Part shown: positions 20,114 to 29,532 of the stretch, piece by piece | How positions within the stretch are numbered: position 1 is the stretch's first letter | How the letters are laid out: each line of letters starts with the position of its first letter | Assembly: GCA_965652645.1 (NCBI GenBank) | Contig: CBFGXE010000013.1 | Coordinates: forward strand, 1 to 64,000 | DNA from: ZC4RG30 sp965652645 | Lineage (GTDB): Bacteria; Pseudomonadota; Gammaproteobacteria; Steroidobacterales; Steroidobacteraceae | Length of the DNA: 64,000 nt | Direction of reading: 5' to 3' | The notes under the pieces: model-generated | What the model was told of the DNA's origin: nothing | Seen by the model: the letters and a program-made list of their open reading frames with translations, nothing else | Databases searched by the model: none | Made by a program: the position numbers and the translations under genes

Positions 20114-20836
20114 ATGACGCTGCCGCGTCACATCGCGATCATCATGGACGGCAATGGCCGCTGGGCCAACGCCCGTGGCCTGCCGCGCCAGGCCGGCCAC
20201 AAGCAGGGCGTGGAGCCCGTGCGCATGTGCATCCGCGAGTGCATGAAACGGCGCATCGGCGCGCTCACGCTGTTCGCCTTCAGCAGCGAGAACTGGGGCC
20301 GGCCCAGCGAGGAGGTCGGTGCGCTGATGGGCCTGTTCGTGGAGGCGCTGGACAGCGAGATAGACGAACTGCACGAGAATGGCGTGCGCGTGCGTTTCAT
20401 CGGCGACCGGCAGGGCTTCCCGGTGCGGCTGCAGGCACGCATGAGCTCGGCGGAGGCGCGTACCGCGGGCAACTCCGCCCTGCAGTGCCAGGTTGCCGTG
20501 GGATACGGCGGCCGATGGGACATCGTGAATGCGGCGCGCCAGATGGCCGCGCGCTGTGCCGCCGGCGAGCTGCGCGCCGGTGACATCACCGCCGAAGCCT
20601 TCGGCGGCGCCTTGCAGCTCGGCGCACTGCCTGACCCGGACCTCTTCATCCGCACGGGAGGCGAGAAGCGCATCAGCAACTTCCTGCTGTGGAACCTGGC
20701 CTACACGGAGCTGTATTTCTGCGACGTGCTGTGGCCGGACTTCGCCGCGCCAGACTTTGCCGCTGCGCTGGAATTCTTTGCCACGCGCCAGCGTCGCTAC
20801 GGCCTCACCGCCGCGCAGGCAGGAGTCGCCCCGTGA
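20114..20836 (+). CDS. uppS: Undecaprenyl diphosphate synthase
   Basis: Cis-prenyltransferase that makes the C55 lipid carrier for peptidoglycan and O-antigen. 240 aa. The catalytic D12 sits in IIMDGNGRWA; FSSENWGRP and the C-terminal RTGGEKRISNFLLW motif are present. The ATG at 20114 gives the family N-terminus, though no good Shine-Dalgarno precedes it. Its stop overlaps the GTG of cdsA by four bases. Confidence 0.96.
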   Translation: MTLPRHIAIIMDGNGRWANARGLPRQAGHKQGVEPVRMCIRECMKRRIGALTLFAFSSENWGRPSEEVGALMGLFVEALDSEIDELHENGVRVRFIGDRQGFPVRLQARMSSAEARTAGNSALQCQVAVGYGGRWDIVNAARQMAARCAAGELRAGDITAEAFGGALQLGALPDPDLFIRTGGEKRISNFLLWNLAYTELYFCDVLWPDFAAPDFAAALEFFATRQRRYGLTAAQAGVAP

Positions 20837-21633
20837 CCGGCACGCGGGTGGTGTCGGCCATTTTCATTGCCGCACTGCTGCTGTCAGCGGTGCTGTTCCT
20901 GTCGCCAGCCTGGTCGGCCGTGGCGCTGTCGCTGGTCATCCTGGCGGCGGCCTGGGAGTGGTCGGCGCTGCTGGGGCCGGGCGTTGGCGCGCGCGCGCTG
21001 TTCATCGTGTCCACCGTGCTGCTCGGCGGGCTGTGGTGGCAGGCCAGCGCCACGCCGGGCGGCCTGAAGGTCGTGCTGCTGGCGGCCTTCCTCTGCTGGT
21101 CGATGGCGGCCATCTGGCTGTTTGCGAGCCGCCGCACCAGCCGCGCGCTGATCGGCATCGCGGGCCTCCTGGCCCTGTCCTTCGCCTGGCTGGCGCTGGT
21201 GCGCATGCGGCTGGACTGGCCGCGTGGCGACCACGCGGTGGTCTATGCACTGCTGATCGTGTGGCTGGCCGACAGCGGTGCCTATTTCGCGGGCCGCCGC
21301 TGGGGCGCCACGCGCCTGGCGCCTGCTGTCTCGCCGGGCAAGACCTGGGCGGGATTGTGGGGTGGCCTTGCGGTGTGCGCGCTGCTGGCGCTGGCCATCG
21401 CGGCCTGGCGGGAACTGCCCCTGTTGCCCCTGCTGGCCGTGACGCTGGTGGCCGGCATCTATTCCGTGGTCGGTGACCTCACCGAAAGCCTCGCCAAGCG
21501 TTTCGCCGGCGTGAAGGACAGCGGCAGCCTGATTCCCGGCCATGGGGGCGTGCTCGATCGTTTCGACAGCCTGCTGGCCGCGGCGCCGGTACTGATGCTG
21601 GGCGTCGAGCTGCTGCCGGGGCTGCAGGGATGA
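20833..21633 (+). CDS. cdsA: Phosphatidate cytidylyltransferase
   Basis: Integral-membrane enzyme making CDP-diacylglycerol for phospholipids. 266 aa with about 7-8 hydrophobic segments. The CDP-DAG synthase signature lies near the C-terminus (KDSGSLIPGHGGVLDRFDS). The GTG start at 20833 overlaps the uppS stop (GTGA) and has AGGAG 7 bases before it. Its stop overlaps the dxr ATG by four bases. Confidence 0.95.
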   Translation: MTGTRVVSAIFIAALLLSAVLFLSPAWSAVALSLVILAAAWEWSALLGPGVGARALFIVSTVLLGGLWWQASATPGGLKVVLLAAFLCWSMAAIWLFASRRTSRALIGIAGLLALSFAWLALVRMRLDWPRGDHAVVYALLIVWLADSGAYFAGRRWGATRLAPAVSPGKTWAGLWGGLAVCALLALAIAAWRELPLLPLLAVTLVAGIYSVVGDLTESLAKRFAGVKDSGSLIPGHGGVLDRFDSLLAAAPVLMLGVELLPGLQG

Positions 21634-22829
21634 CAACGCCGCAGGGCATCGCCGTGCTGGGGTCCACCGGCAGCATCGGCGAGAACACGCTTGCGGTGCT
21701 GCGTGCGCATCCCGGCCGCTTCCGGGTGATCGCGCTGCTGGCCCGCCGCAACCTGGAACTGCTGGTGCGGCAGGCGGCGGAATTCCGCCCCGCGCATGTG
21801 GCCATCGCCGATGCCGGCCTGGCCGGGGAATTGCGCCAGCGCCTGTCGCTGGCCGGCGTGAACGCGCAGGTGCACGCCGGTGCCGATGCCGCCACCGTGC
21901 TTGCCACGTTGCCGGAAGTGGACTGCGTGGTCGCGGCCATCGTTGGCGCCGCCGGCCTGCCTTCCACCCTGGCGGCGGCCGGTGCAGCCAAGCGTCTGCT
22001 GATCGCCAACAAGGAAGCGCTGGTGATGGCCGGCCACCTGGTGCTGGCCGCGGCGCAGCGCTCGGGCGCCCGGATCATTCCCGTGGACAGCGAACACAAC
22101 GCCATCTTCCAGTGCCTGCCCCAGCCCAGCCCGCTGGGCCAGGAGCCGGCTGGCGTGCGCCGCATCCTCCTGACCGCTTCCGGTGGCCCGTTCAGGGACT
22201 GGTCAGCTGCCGCTCTCGAAAATGTAACCCCGGATCAGGCCTGTGCTCATCCAGTATGGAGCATGGGGCGCAAGATCTCGGTCGACTCGGCCACCCTGAT
22301 GAACAAGGGGCTGGAGCTGATCGAGGCGGCGCTGCTGTTCGGCCTGCCGGCGGAGCGCATCGAGGTGGTGATCCATCGACAGAGCGTGGTGCATTCACTG
22401 GTCGAGTACGAGGATGGCTCGGTGCTGGCGCAGCTGGGTTCCCCCGACATGCGCACGCCCATCGCCCACGCCCTGGCGTGGCCGGAACGCATCGCCTCCG
22501 GTGTACAATTCCTCGACCTGCTGCGCGTGGGGAGGCTGGATTTCGAGGCACCGGACACGGGCCGCTTTCCCTGCCTGGCCCTGGCCACAGAGGCCGCGCG
22601 CGCGGGGGGCGAGATGCCAGCTGCGCTGAACGCGGCCAACGAGGTGGCGGTGGAGGCATTCCTGGCGGGACAACTGGATTTCATGGGCATCGCGGAGACG
22701 TGTGCGGCAGTGATGAAGGGCTGGGGCAGGGTGAACCAGGTGCAGGAGCTTGCCGGGGTGCTGGCGGCCGATGCCCGCGCCCGGGCGCTGGCAACGCAAT
22801 GCGTGGCGCGCCACGCGGCGAGGGCCTGA
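21630..22829 (+). CDS. dxr: 1-deoxy-D-xylulose 5-phosphate reductoisomerase
   Basis: Second step of the MEP isoprenoid pathway, making MEP with NADPH. 399 aa. NADPH-binding GSTGSIGENTL is at 10-20; metal and substrate motifs VDSEHNAIFQ, ASGGPF, SMGRKISVDSATLMNKGLEL and HRQSVVHSLVEY follow in order. A stretch near 22198-22260, inside the flexible-loop region, is less GC-rich than its surroundings but keeps the frame and the family sequence (VTPDQACAHP). ispD and ispF of the same pathway lie at 42187-43376. Confidence 0.96.
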   Translation: MTTPQGIAVLGSTGSIGENTLAVLRAHPGRFRVIALLARRNLELLVRQAAEFRPAHVAIADAGLAGELRQRLSLAGVNAQVHAGADAATVLATLPEVDCVVAAIVGAAGLPSTLAAAGAAKRLLIANKEALVMAGHLVLAAAQRSGARIIPVDSEHNAIFQCLPQPSPLGQEPAGVRRILLTASGGPFRDWSAAALENVTPDQACAHPVWSMGRKISVDSATLMNKGLELIEAALLFGLPAERIEVVIHRQSVVHSLVEYEDGSVLAQLGSPDMRTPIAHALAWPERIASGVQFLDLLRVGRLDFEAPDTGRFPCLALATEAARAGGEMPAALNAANEVAVEAFLAGQLDFMGIAETCAAVMKGWGRVNQVQELAGVLAADARARALATQCVARHAARA

Positions 22830-22830
22830 G

Positions 22831-24207
22831 ATGAGCCTGTCCTGGCAGCATCTGCTGGCCTTCCTGGTCGCGGTGGGCGTATTGGTCACCGTGCACGAGT
22901 TCGGCCACTTCTGGGTGGCGCGCAAGCTCGGCTTCAAGGTGCTGCGCTTCTCGGTGGGCTTCGGCAAGGCGCTGTGGACCCGCCGTGGCCGCGACGCCGA
23001 CCAGGTGGAATACGTGATCGCCGCCATCCCGCTGGGCGGCTACGTGAAGCTGCTGGATGAGCGCGAGGGACCGGTCGATCCGCGCGAGCTGCCGCGAGCC
23101 TTCAACCGGCGGCCGCACTGGCAGCGCATCCTGGTGCTGCTGGCCGGGCCGGCCTTCAACATCATCTTTGCCATCCTGCTGCTGTGGGGCCTTTTCTGGA
23201 TCAACGGCGTGAGTGAAGTGCGCGCCGTGGTGGGCAAGGTCGTGCCTGATTCGCCCGCCGCGCAGGCCGGGCTTGCCAGCGGCGATGAGATCCTCGCCCT
23301 CGACGGCCGGCCCGCCGCCGGACAGAAGGACGTGGTGATCGGCCTGCTGGAAGGCATGACCTCCGATGGTCGCGTGCAGCTGTCGCTGCGCAACGAGGAT
23401 GGCGCTGAGCGGGTGGTCCTGCTGCACGTCACCGATGCGGCCGAGCGCCGTCGCCTCACCGAGCCGGAGAACCTGCTCACGGGCCTGGGATTCGGATTCT
23501 GGCGGCCCGTGCAGCCCGCGCGCATCGAACAGGTCATCCAGGGCAGTGCCGCCGAAGCGGCCGGCCTCCAGGCCGGCGATGAGCTGCTGGCGGTGGACGA
23601 TCGTGCCGTGGAGGATTTCGAGTCCGCGCGCCTGCTGATCGCGCCGCGGGGCGGCGAGGACGTGGAACTCACCATCCTGCGCGACGGCGCACGGCAGCGC
23701 CTGCGGGTGCAGGTGCCCGCGATCGAGGAGGGCGGTCGCACCATCGGGCGCATCGGCATCGCGGCCGCACCGCAACCGCTGCCGGCCTCCATGCAGCGCC
23801 ATACCCGCCTGGGCCCCCTGGAGTCGCTGGCGATGGGCACCGCGGAGTCCTGGCGCATGACCGAACTGCAGGCCAAGGTGTTCTGGCGCATGCTGCGCGG
23901 CCAGGTCTCGCTGAAGAACCTCTCCGGTCCGCTGACCATCGCGGAGTTCGCCGGCGAGTCGGCGCGCAGCGGCCCGGCCACCTTCCTCTCCTTCCTCGTG
24001 CTCATCAGCCTGAGCCTGGGTTTCATCAACCTGCTGCCCGTCCCCATCCTCGATGGCGGCCAGGTGGTCTACCAGGTGATCGAGTGGATCAAGGGCAGTC
24101 CCCTGTCCGAACGGGCCCAGGTGCTGGGCCAGCAGCTGGGCATCGGCATGCTGGTGCTGCTGATGGGCGCGGCGCTCTACAACGACATCCTGCGGCAATT
24201 CGGCTGA
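22831..24207 (+). CDS. rseP: Site-2 intramembrane zinc protease RseP
   Basis: Inner-membrane protease that cuts anti-sigma factor RseA in the sigma-E envelope stress response and clears signal peptides. 458 aa. The zinc motif H22-E-F-G-H26 is in the first membrane segment. Two PDZ domains span about 115-195 and 215-290, and the third ligand motif (NLLPVPILDGG) is near residue 408. The ATG lies one base after the dxr stop. No rseA or rpoE is visible in the window. Confidence 0.95.
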   Translation: MSLSWQHLLAFLVAVGVLVTVHEFGHFWVARKLGFKVLRFSVGFGKALWTRRGRDADQVEYVIAAIPLGGYVKLLDEREGPVDPRELPRAFNRRPHWQRILVLLAGPAFNIIFAILLLWGLFWINGVSEVRAVVGKVVPDSPAAQAGLASGDEILALDGRPAAGQKDVVIGLLEGMTSDGRVQLSLRNEDGAERVVLLHVTDAAERRRLTEPENLLTGLGFGFWRPVQPARIEQVIQGSAAEAAGLQAGDELLAVDDRAVEDFESARLLIAPRGGEDVELTILRDGARQRLRVQVPAIEEGGRTIGRIGIAAAPQPLPASMQRHTRLGPLESLAMGTAESWRMTELQAKVFWRMLRGQVSLKNLSGPLTIAEFAGESARSGPATFLSFLVLISLSLGFINLLPVPILDGGQVVYQVIEWIKGSPLSERAQVLGQQLGIGMLVLLMGAALYNDILRQFG

Positions 24208-24208
24208 C

Positions 24209-26629
24209 ATGAAGCGAAAGACGTTGATCCGGGCCCTGGTGGCCCTGGCGGTGGCACCGGTTGCGTGGTCGCAGACGCCCTCGGACGCGAGCCGTTTCAC
24301 GGTGGGCGACATCCGGGTGGTCGGCCTGCAGCGCGTGTCCGAAGGTTCGGTGTACAACTACCTGCCGGTGAACATCGGCGACGAGCTCACCCCGCAGCGC
24401 GTGCGCGAGGCGCTGCACGCCCTGAACGACACGGGCTTCTTCCGCACCGTGGAGCTGCGGCGCGTGGATTCGGCGCTGGTGGTGGTGGTGCAGGAGCGGC
24501 CCACCATCGAGAGCTTCGAGATCAAGGGCAACAAGGACATCAAGACCGAGGACCTCACCACCTCATTGCGCGGCATCGGCCTTGCCACCGGCAAGACCTT
24601 CAACCGCTCCGTGCTGGAGGACGTGCGCACCGAGCTCACCGACCAGTACTTCAGCCAGGGCAAGTACGGCGTGCGCGTCGACACCATCGTCGATGAGCTG
24701 CCGGACAACCTGGTGCGGGTGACCATCGACATCGACGAGGGCTCGCGCGCGAAGATCCGCCAGATCAACATCACGGGCAACGAGAGTTTCCCGCAGAAGC
24801 AGATCATCGAGGACTTCGCCCTGATGACGCCGCGCTGGAACAACTGGTGGAAGTCCGGCACCAGCTACTCGCGCGAGGCGCTCACCGGTGACCTGGAGAA
24901 GTTGCGCAACTTCTACATGGACCGCGGTTACGCCAACTTCCTGATCGAGTCTGCCCAGGTGGCCATCTCGCCCGAGAAGGACGACATGTTCATCACCATC
25001 AGCGTCGATGAGGGGGACATCTACCGCATCGCCGAGGGCAAGATCGCCGGCAACACCATCGTACCCATCGAGACGCTGCAGTCGATGGTGATGGTGGAGA
25101 AGGGCCAGATCTATTCGCAGCAGCGGGTCACGGGCACCCAGCAGCTGATCGAGAACTACCTGGGCAGCCTGGGGTACGCCTTCGCCGAGGTGGATCCGGT
25201 GCCCAAGTTCGACGAGGAGAAGAAGGAGGTCACCATGACCTTCCTCGTCAACCCGGGCAAGCGCGTGTACGTGCGCCACATCAACTTCCTGGGCACCACC
25301 CGCACGCAGGACGTGGTGCTGCGCCGGGAGATGCGGCAGCTGGAGGGCTCCTGGGTGTCCAACTGGGCGCTGGAGCGCTCCAAGCAGCGCATCCAGGGCC
25401 TGCCCTACATCGAGGAGGTGGACTTCAAGACCGAGAAGGTCGAGGGCACCGACGACCTCGTCGACGTGAACTTCACGGTGAAGGAGGGCCCCAGCGCCAC
25501 GCTGTCGGGCGGCATCGGCTACTCGCAGTCCTCCAACTTCATCATCAATGGCAGCTACGCCGACAGCAACTTCTTCGGCACCGGCAAGCGCGTGGCGGTC
25601 GAGATCAACACCGGCCGGTATGCACGGCAGGCCAGCTTCTCGCACACCAACCAGTACGCGGGCATCCACAACATCTCGCGCACCTTCCAGGTGAGTTATG
25701 CCGACGTGGAGCAGTTCGTGTCGGCGTCCTCCGACTTCTCGCAGAAGTCCATCGCCGCGGGCATCGAGTTCGGCTACCCCATCACCGAGTGGCAGGGCAT
25801 GCGGTTCGGCCTCACTGCCACCCGCTCCCAGCTGCTGACCAATTCCGGCGGCAGTGCCCGCCAGGCGCAGGCCTGGGTGCAGCAGAATGGCAAGCCCTAC
25901 TCACGCACCTACGTCGATACCTTCGGCAACATCACCGAGATCTTCGGCAGCCGGTTCACCGCCCTGGAACTCACCACCGGCTGGTTCCGCCAGTCGCTGG
26001 ACCGTTACCTGTTCCCCGAACGGGGCCAGCGGCAGGTGCTGTCCCTGAGCTCCAGCATCCCGGGCAGCGTCGTGGAGTACTACACGGCCAGCTACGAGCT
26101 GCGGCAGTACATTCCCATCTGGCGCGGCTTCACCGGCCTGTTCGGCATGAACGTCGCCTACGGCGCCGAGTTCGGCGACACCACGGCGCTGCCGCCATAC
26201 CGGCTCTTCTACGCCGGCGGCCCGGACACCGTCCGCGGCTTCCGGGAGAGCCGCCTGGGTCCCAAGGACGACATCGGCAACCCGTACGGTGGCAACCTGC
26301 TGACCGTTGCCCGGGCAGAGCTCATCCTGCCCATCCCGCGCAAGTGGCAGACCAGCGCCCGGGTGAGCCTGTTTTACGATATCGGCAATGTGTTCTCGAC
26401 CCACGGCGTGGATTTCTACGGCGACGATATCGGCGGGTTGACGCCGCTGACTTACAAGTTCAAATTCAAGAACCTGCGCCGTTCCGCCGGCCTGTCACTG
26501 GAGTGGCTCGCCCCGCTGGGATTGTTCCGCTTCAGCTACGGAATCCCGCTGAACGCGTCGAAGGGCATTGGTCCCGCCTGGCGGGACGAGAGGGAGCGAT
26601 TCCAGTTCTCGATCGGGCAGGCTTTCTAG
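24209..26629 (+). CDS. bamA: Outer-membrane protein assembly factor BamA
   Basis: Central beta-barrel of the BAM machine that inserts outer-membrane proteins. 806 aa. A signal peptide (about 1-21) precedes five POTRA domains (about 22-425) and a 16-strand barrel. The conserved loop-6 motif VRGF appears in GGPDTVRGFRES, and the protein ends in phenylalanine (SIGQAF). It starts one base after the rseP stop and is followed by the periplasmic chaperone gene skp. Confidence 0.97.
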   Translation: MKRKTLIRALVALAVAPVAWSQTPSDASRFTVGDIRVVGLQRVSEGSVYNYLPVNIGDELTPQRVREALHALNDTGFFRTVELRRVDSALVVVVQERPTIESFEIKGNKDIKTEDLTTSLRGIGLATGKTFNRSVLEDVRTELTDQYFSQGKYGVRVDTIVDELPDNLVRVTIDIDEGSRAKIRQINITGNESFPQKQIIEDFALMTPRWNNWWKSGTSYSREALTGDLEKLRNFYMDRGYANFLIESAQVAISPEKDDMFITISVDEGDIYRIAEGKIAGNTIVPIETLQSMVMVEKGQIYSQQRVTGTQQLIENYLGSLGYAFAEVDPVPKFDEEKKEVTMTFLVNPGKRVYVRHINFLGTTRTQDVVLRREMRQLEGSWVSNWALERSKQRIQGLPYIEEVDFKTEKVEGTDDLVDVNFTVKEGPSATLSGGIGYSQSSNFIINGSYADSNFFGTGKRVAVEINTGRYARQASFSHTNQYAGIHNISRTFQVSYADVEQFVSASSDFSQKSIAAGIEFGYPITEWQGMRFGLTATRSQLLTNSGGSARQAQAWVQQNGKPYSRTYVDTFGNITEIFGSRFTALELTTGWFRQSLDRYLFPERGQRQVLSLSSSIPGSVVEYYTASYELRQYIPIWRGFTGLFGMNVAYGAEFGDTTALPPYRLFYAGGPDTVRGFRESRLGPKDDIGNPYGGNLLTVARAELILPIPRKWQTSARVSLFYDIGNVFSTHGVDFYGDDIGGLTPLTYKFKFKNLRRSAGLSLEWLAPLGLFRFSYGIPLNASKGIGPAWRDERERFQFSIGQAF

Positions 26630-26647
26630 GTTCAAGCAGAGGTTATC

Positions 26648-27196
26648 GTGAAACGCAGTCTCATCGTCCTCATGTCCCTGGCCGCGATGGCCGGATTCTC
26701 GCAGCTTGCCGCCGCCCAGGCTGCCGGCAAGATCGGCGTGATCAACACCGACCGGCTGATGCAGGAGTCGCCGCAGTTCCGCGCCGCGCAGGAAGCGCTC
26801 AACGCCGAGTTCGCCCCCGACCTCAAGGAGATCCAGGCGATGGGCCAGGCGCTCAACGCCAAGCAGGAGAAGCTGCGCAAGGATGCGGCCACCATGTCGG
26901 CTGCCCAGCGAGCCGCCGCCGAGGCCGAGCTGAACGAAGGCGCCATCGATTTCGAGGCCCGCCAGAAGAAGGTCCAGGACCGGGCGGCGGTGCGCGAAGA
27001 AGAAGAGATAAACAAGGTGCGCCGCGCCGTGCTCGAAGAGGTGCAGAAGTACGCCCGTGCCAACGGCTTCTCCATCATCCTGTCGAATGGCGTGCTCTAC
27101 GCGGAAAGCTCGATGGACGTCACGGCGCCCATCCTCGAGGCCCTGAAGAACGCCAAGCCCGCGGCTGCCGCGCCGGCCCGCCCGGCCACGCCGTAA
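26648..27196 (+). CDS. skp: Periplasmic chaperone Skp/OmpH
   Basis: Trimeric holdase that carries unfolded outer-membrane proteins to BamA. 182 aa with a signal peptide (about 1-23, ending QLAAAQ), an N-terminal strand segment IGVINTDRLMQESPQFR and long charged helices (about 50-140) that form the tentacles. A short Ala/Pro tail ends the protein. The start is GTG at 26648 with AGAGG just before it. Confidence 0.92.
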   Translation: MKRSLIVLMSLAAMAGFSQLAAAQAAGKIGVINTDRLMQESPQFRAAQEALNAEFAPDLKEIQAMGQALNAKQEKLRKDAATMSAAQRAAAEAELNEGAIDFEARQKKVQDRAAVREEEEINKVRRAVLEEVQKYARANGFSIILSNGVLYAESSMDVTAPILEALKNAKPAAAAPARPATP

Positions 27197-27220
27197 GCGG
27201 AACTCCGCACCAGGCAAGGC

Positions 27221-28279
27221 ATGGACTGCGCAGCCGCGAGCTGGAGCCTGGGGCAGCTCGCGGTGCGCTTCGGCTGCTCGCTGCGCGGTGATCCCGCGCG
27301 GCGGGTGGATTCGGTGGCCACCCTTGCCGGTGGACCCCGTTCAATCGGTTTCCTCGCCAACCCGGCGCTGCTGCATGAGCTGGCCGCCACGCGCCTGGGT
27401 GCGGTGGTGGTGGAGCCCCGCATCGCCGATCGCTGTCCTGTTGATGTGCTGGTGCACGTTGCCCCGCACGCGACCTTCGCCCGCATGGCCTCCCTGTTGC
27501 ATCCGCCGGCACCGGCGACGCCCGGCATCCACCCCTCCGCGCTGGTGCATCCCGCCGCGCGCGTGGATCCCACGGCGTCGGTCGGCGCATTCGTGCTGCT
27601 GGAAGAGGGCGCCGAAGTGGGTGCGCGCTGCCGGGTGGGGCCGCATGCCGTCATTGGTGCCGGCGTGGTGCTGGGCGCTGACACGCGCGTGCTGGAGCGG
27701 GCCACGGTGCTGGCCGGCAGCACCCTCGGTGCCCGCTGCATTGTCCATCCGGGCGCGGTGATCGGCTCGGACGGCTTCGGCAACGCGCGCGATGGCGTCG
27801 AGTGGGTGAAAGTGCCGCAGCTGGGGGCGGTGCGCATCGGCGACGACGTGGAGATCGGCGCCAACACCACCATCGACCGCGGCGCGCTGGAAGACACCGT
27901 GATCGGTGACGGCGTGCGCCTGGACAACCAGATCCAGGTGGGCCACAACGTGGTCATCGGGGCGCATACGGCCATCGCCGCCTGCACCGGAATCGCCGGC
28001 AGCGCGCGCATCGGCAGCCGCTGCATGATCGGCGGCGGCACGGGAATCGGCGGGCAGCTGGTCATCGCCGATGATATCGTCATCGCCGGCTTCGGCATGG
28101 TGACCCGCTCGCTGTCCGGGCCGGGAATGTATTCCAACGTGCTGCCTGCCGAGGAGGCGCGCCACTGGCGCCGCATCGTGGGCCGCGTGAAGCGCCTGGA
28201 TGCACTCAACGAGCGCGTGAAAAAACTGGAGAGCGCCGCCGGCAAGGTGGCACTGGAAGAAGACGATGAGCAACACTGA
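27221..28279 (+). CDS. lpxD: UDP-3-O-acylglucosamine N-acyltransferase LpxD
   Basis: Third step of lipid A synthesis; adds the N-linked hydroxyacyl chain to UDP-3-O-acyl-glucosamine. 352 aa. A uridine-binding N-terminal domain (about 1-100) precedes a left-handed beta-helix of hexapeptide repeats (about 103-300). The catalytic base is H242 in QVGHNVVIG, with the downstream segment ACTGIAGSARIG. A C-terminal helix closes the trimer. It overlaps fabZ by 14 bases. Confidence 0.96.
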   Translation: MDCAAASWSLGQLAVRFGCSLRGDPARRVDSVATLAGGPRSIGFLANPALLHELAATRLGAVVVEPRIADRCPVDVLVHVAPHATFARMASLLHPPAPATPGIHPSALVHPAARVDPTASVGAFVLLEEGAEVGARCRVGPHAVIGAGVVLGADTRVLERATVLAGSTLGARCIVHPGAVIGSDGFGNARDGVEWVKVPQLGAVRIGDDVEIGANTTIDRGALEDTVIGDGVRLDNQIQVGHNVVIGAHTAIAACTGIAGSARIGSRCMIGGGTGIGGQLVIADDIVIAGFGMVTRSLSGPGMYSNVLPAEEARHWRRIVGRVKRLDALNERVKKLESAAGKVALEEDDEQH

Positions 28280-28745
28280 CAAGCCGTTCCTGGACATCTA
28301 TGCCATCCTCGGACGGCTGCCCCACCGGTATCCCTTCCTGCTGGTCGACCGCGTGCTGGAGTGCGTGCCCGGCGAGAGCATCCGGGCGCTGAAGAACGTG
28401 ACTTTCAACGAACCGTTCTTCACCGGCCATTTCCCGGGGCGTCCCGTGATGCCGGGCGTGATGGTGCTGGAGGCGCTGGCGCAGACCGCCGGCATCCTCA
28501 CGTACACCACGCTGGGCCGCATTCCCAACGAGAAGACGCGTTTCTACTTCGCGGGCATCGATGGCTGCCGTTTCCGCCGTCCGGTGGAGCCGGGCGATTC
28601 GCTCATCCTCACCGCGAAGGTGGGGCGCAACATGAAGGGCATCTGGAAGCTGGAGACGGCCGCCTACGTGGGCGAGGCCGAGGCGGTGAGCGCCGAGATG
28701 ATGCTGTTCCCCGACGCGGACAACGCCACGGTCGTGCAGCCTTGA
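28266..28745 (+). CDS. fabZ: 3-hydroxyacyl-ACP dehydratase FabZ
   Basis: Hot-dog-fold dehydratase of fatty-acid elongation; it competes with the lipid A acyltransferases for hydroxymyristoyl-ACP. 159 aa. Catalytic residues are H55 in FFTGHFPGRPVMPG and E69 in VMVLEALAQ. It starts inside the lpxD 3' end and its stop overlaps the lpxA TTG by four bases, so lpxD-fabZ-lpxA looks tightly coupled. Confidence 0.96.
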   Translation: MSNTDKPFLDIYAILGRLPHRYPFLLVDRVLECVPGESIRALKNVTFNEPFFTGHFPGRPVMPGVMVLEALAQTAGILTYTTLGRIPNEKTRFYFAGIDGCRFRRPVEPGDSLILTAKVGRNMKGIWKLETAAYVGEAEAVSAEMMLFPDADNATVVQP

Positions 28746-29515
28746 GCATTGATCCGCGCGCCGCGATCTCACCCGCGGCGCAGATCGCCCCCGGGGTGGA
28801 GGTCGGGCCCTTTGCGGTGATCGGGCCGGACGTGGTCATCGGCGCCGGCTGCCGCATCGGGCCGCATGCGGTGATCCAGGGACCCACCGTGATCGGGGAA
28901 GACAACCGGATCTTCCAGTTCGCCTCCATCGGCGATGCGCCGCAGGACATGAAGTACCGCGGCGAGCCCACGCGGCTGGTGATCGGCGCGCGCAATGTGT
29001 TCCGCGAATACGTCACCGTGAATCGCGGCACCGTCACCGGCGCCGGCGAGACCCGCATCGGCAACGACAACCTGATCCTGGCCTATTCTCATGTGGCCCA
29101 TGACTGCGTGCTGGGCGACCACATCATCATGTCCAATGCGGTGAACCTGGCCGGCCACGTGGAGGTGGGCGACTGGGCCATCTTCAGCGGCTATGCCGGC
29201 GCCCACCAGTTCTGCCGCATCGGCGCGCATGCCTTCATCGCCAACAACACGGCCGTGTTGCAGGACATCCCGCCCTATGTGCTGGCAGCCGGGCAGCCGG
29301 CGGAGCCGCGGGCCGTGAACATCGAGGGCCTCAGGCGGCGCGGCTTCGGCGAGGAGCAGATGCGCTCCATCCGCAATGCCTTCAGGGTGCTGTACCGCAA
29401 TGACCTGAAGCTCGAGGAGGCCACGGACCGGCTCACGAAGATGGCGGCCGAACAGCCGGTGCTCGACATCCTGGCCACCTTCCTGCGCGAGTCACGCCGC
29501 GGGCTCGCCCGATAG
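28742..29515 (+). CDS. lpxA: UDP-N-acetylglucosamine O-acyltransferase LpxA (TTG start)
   Basis: First committed step of lipid A synthesis. 257 aa, against 262 in E. coli. Hexapeptide repeats run from about residue 10 to 185; H120 in SHVAHDC matches the catalytic base H125 of E. coli. The C-terminal helices carry NIEGLRRRGF. The start is placed at TTG 28742, which overlaps the fabZ stop (TTGA) and gives the exact family N-terminus (SIDPRAAISPAAQIA). No ATG or GTG in the frame fits. Confidence 0.94.
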   Translation: MSIDPRAAISPAAQIAPGVEVGPFAVIGPDVVIGAGCRIGPHAVIQGPTVIGEDNRIFQFASIGDAPQDMKYRGEPTRLVIGARNVFREYVTVNRGTVTGAGETRIGNDNLILAYSHVAHDCVLGDHIIMSNAVNLAGHVEVGDWAIFSGYAGAHQFCRIGAHAFIANNTAVLQDIPPYVLAAGQPAEPRAVNIEGLRRRGFGEEQMRSIRNAFRVLYRNDLKLEEATDRLTKMAAEQPVLDILATFLRESRRGLAR

Positions 29516-29532
29516 CCGCCGGGGAAGCCCTG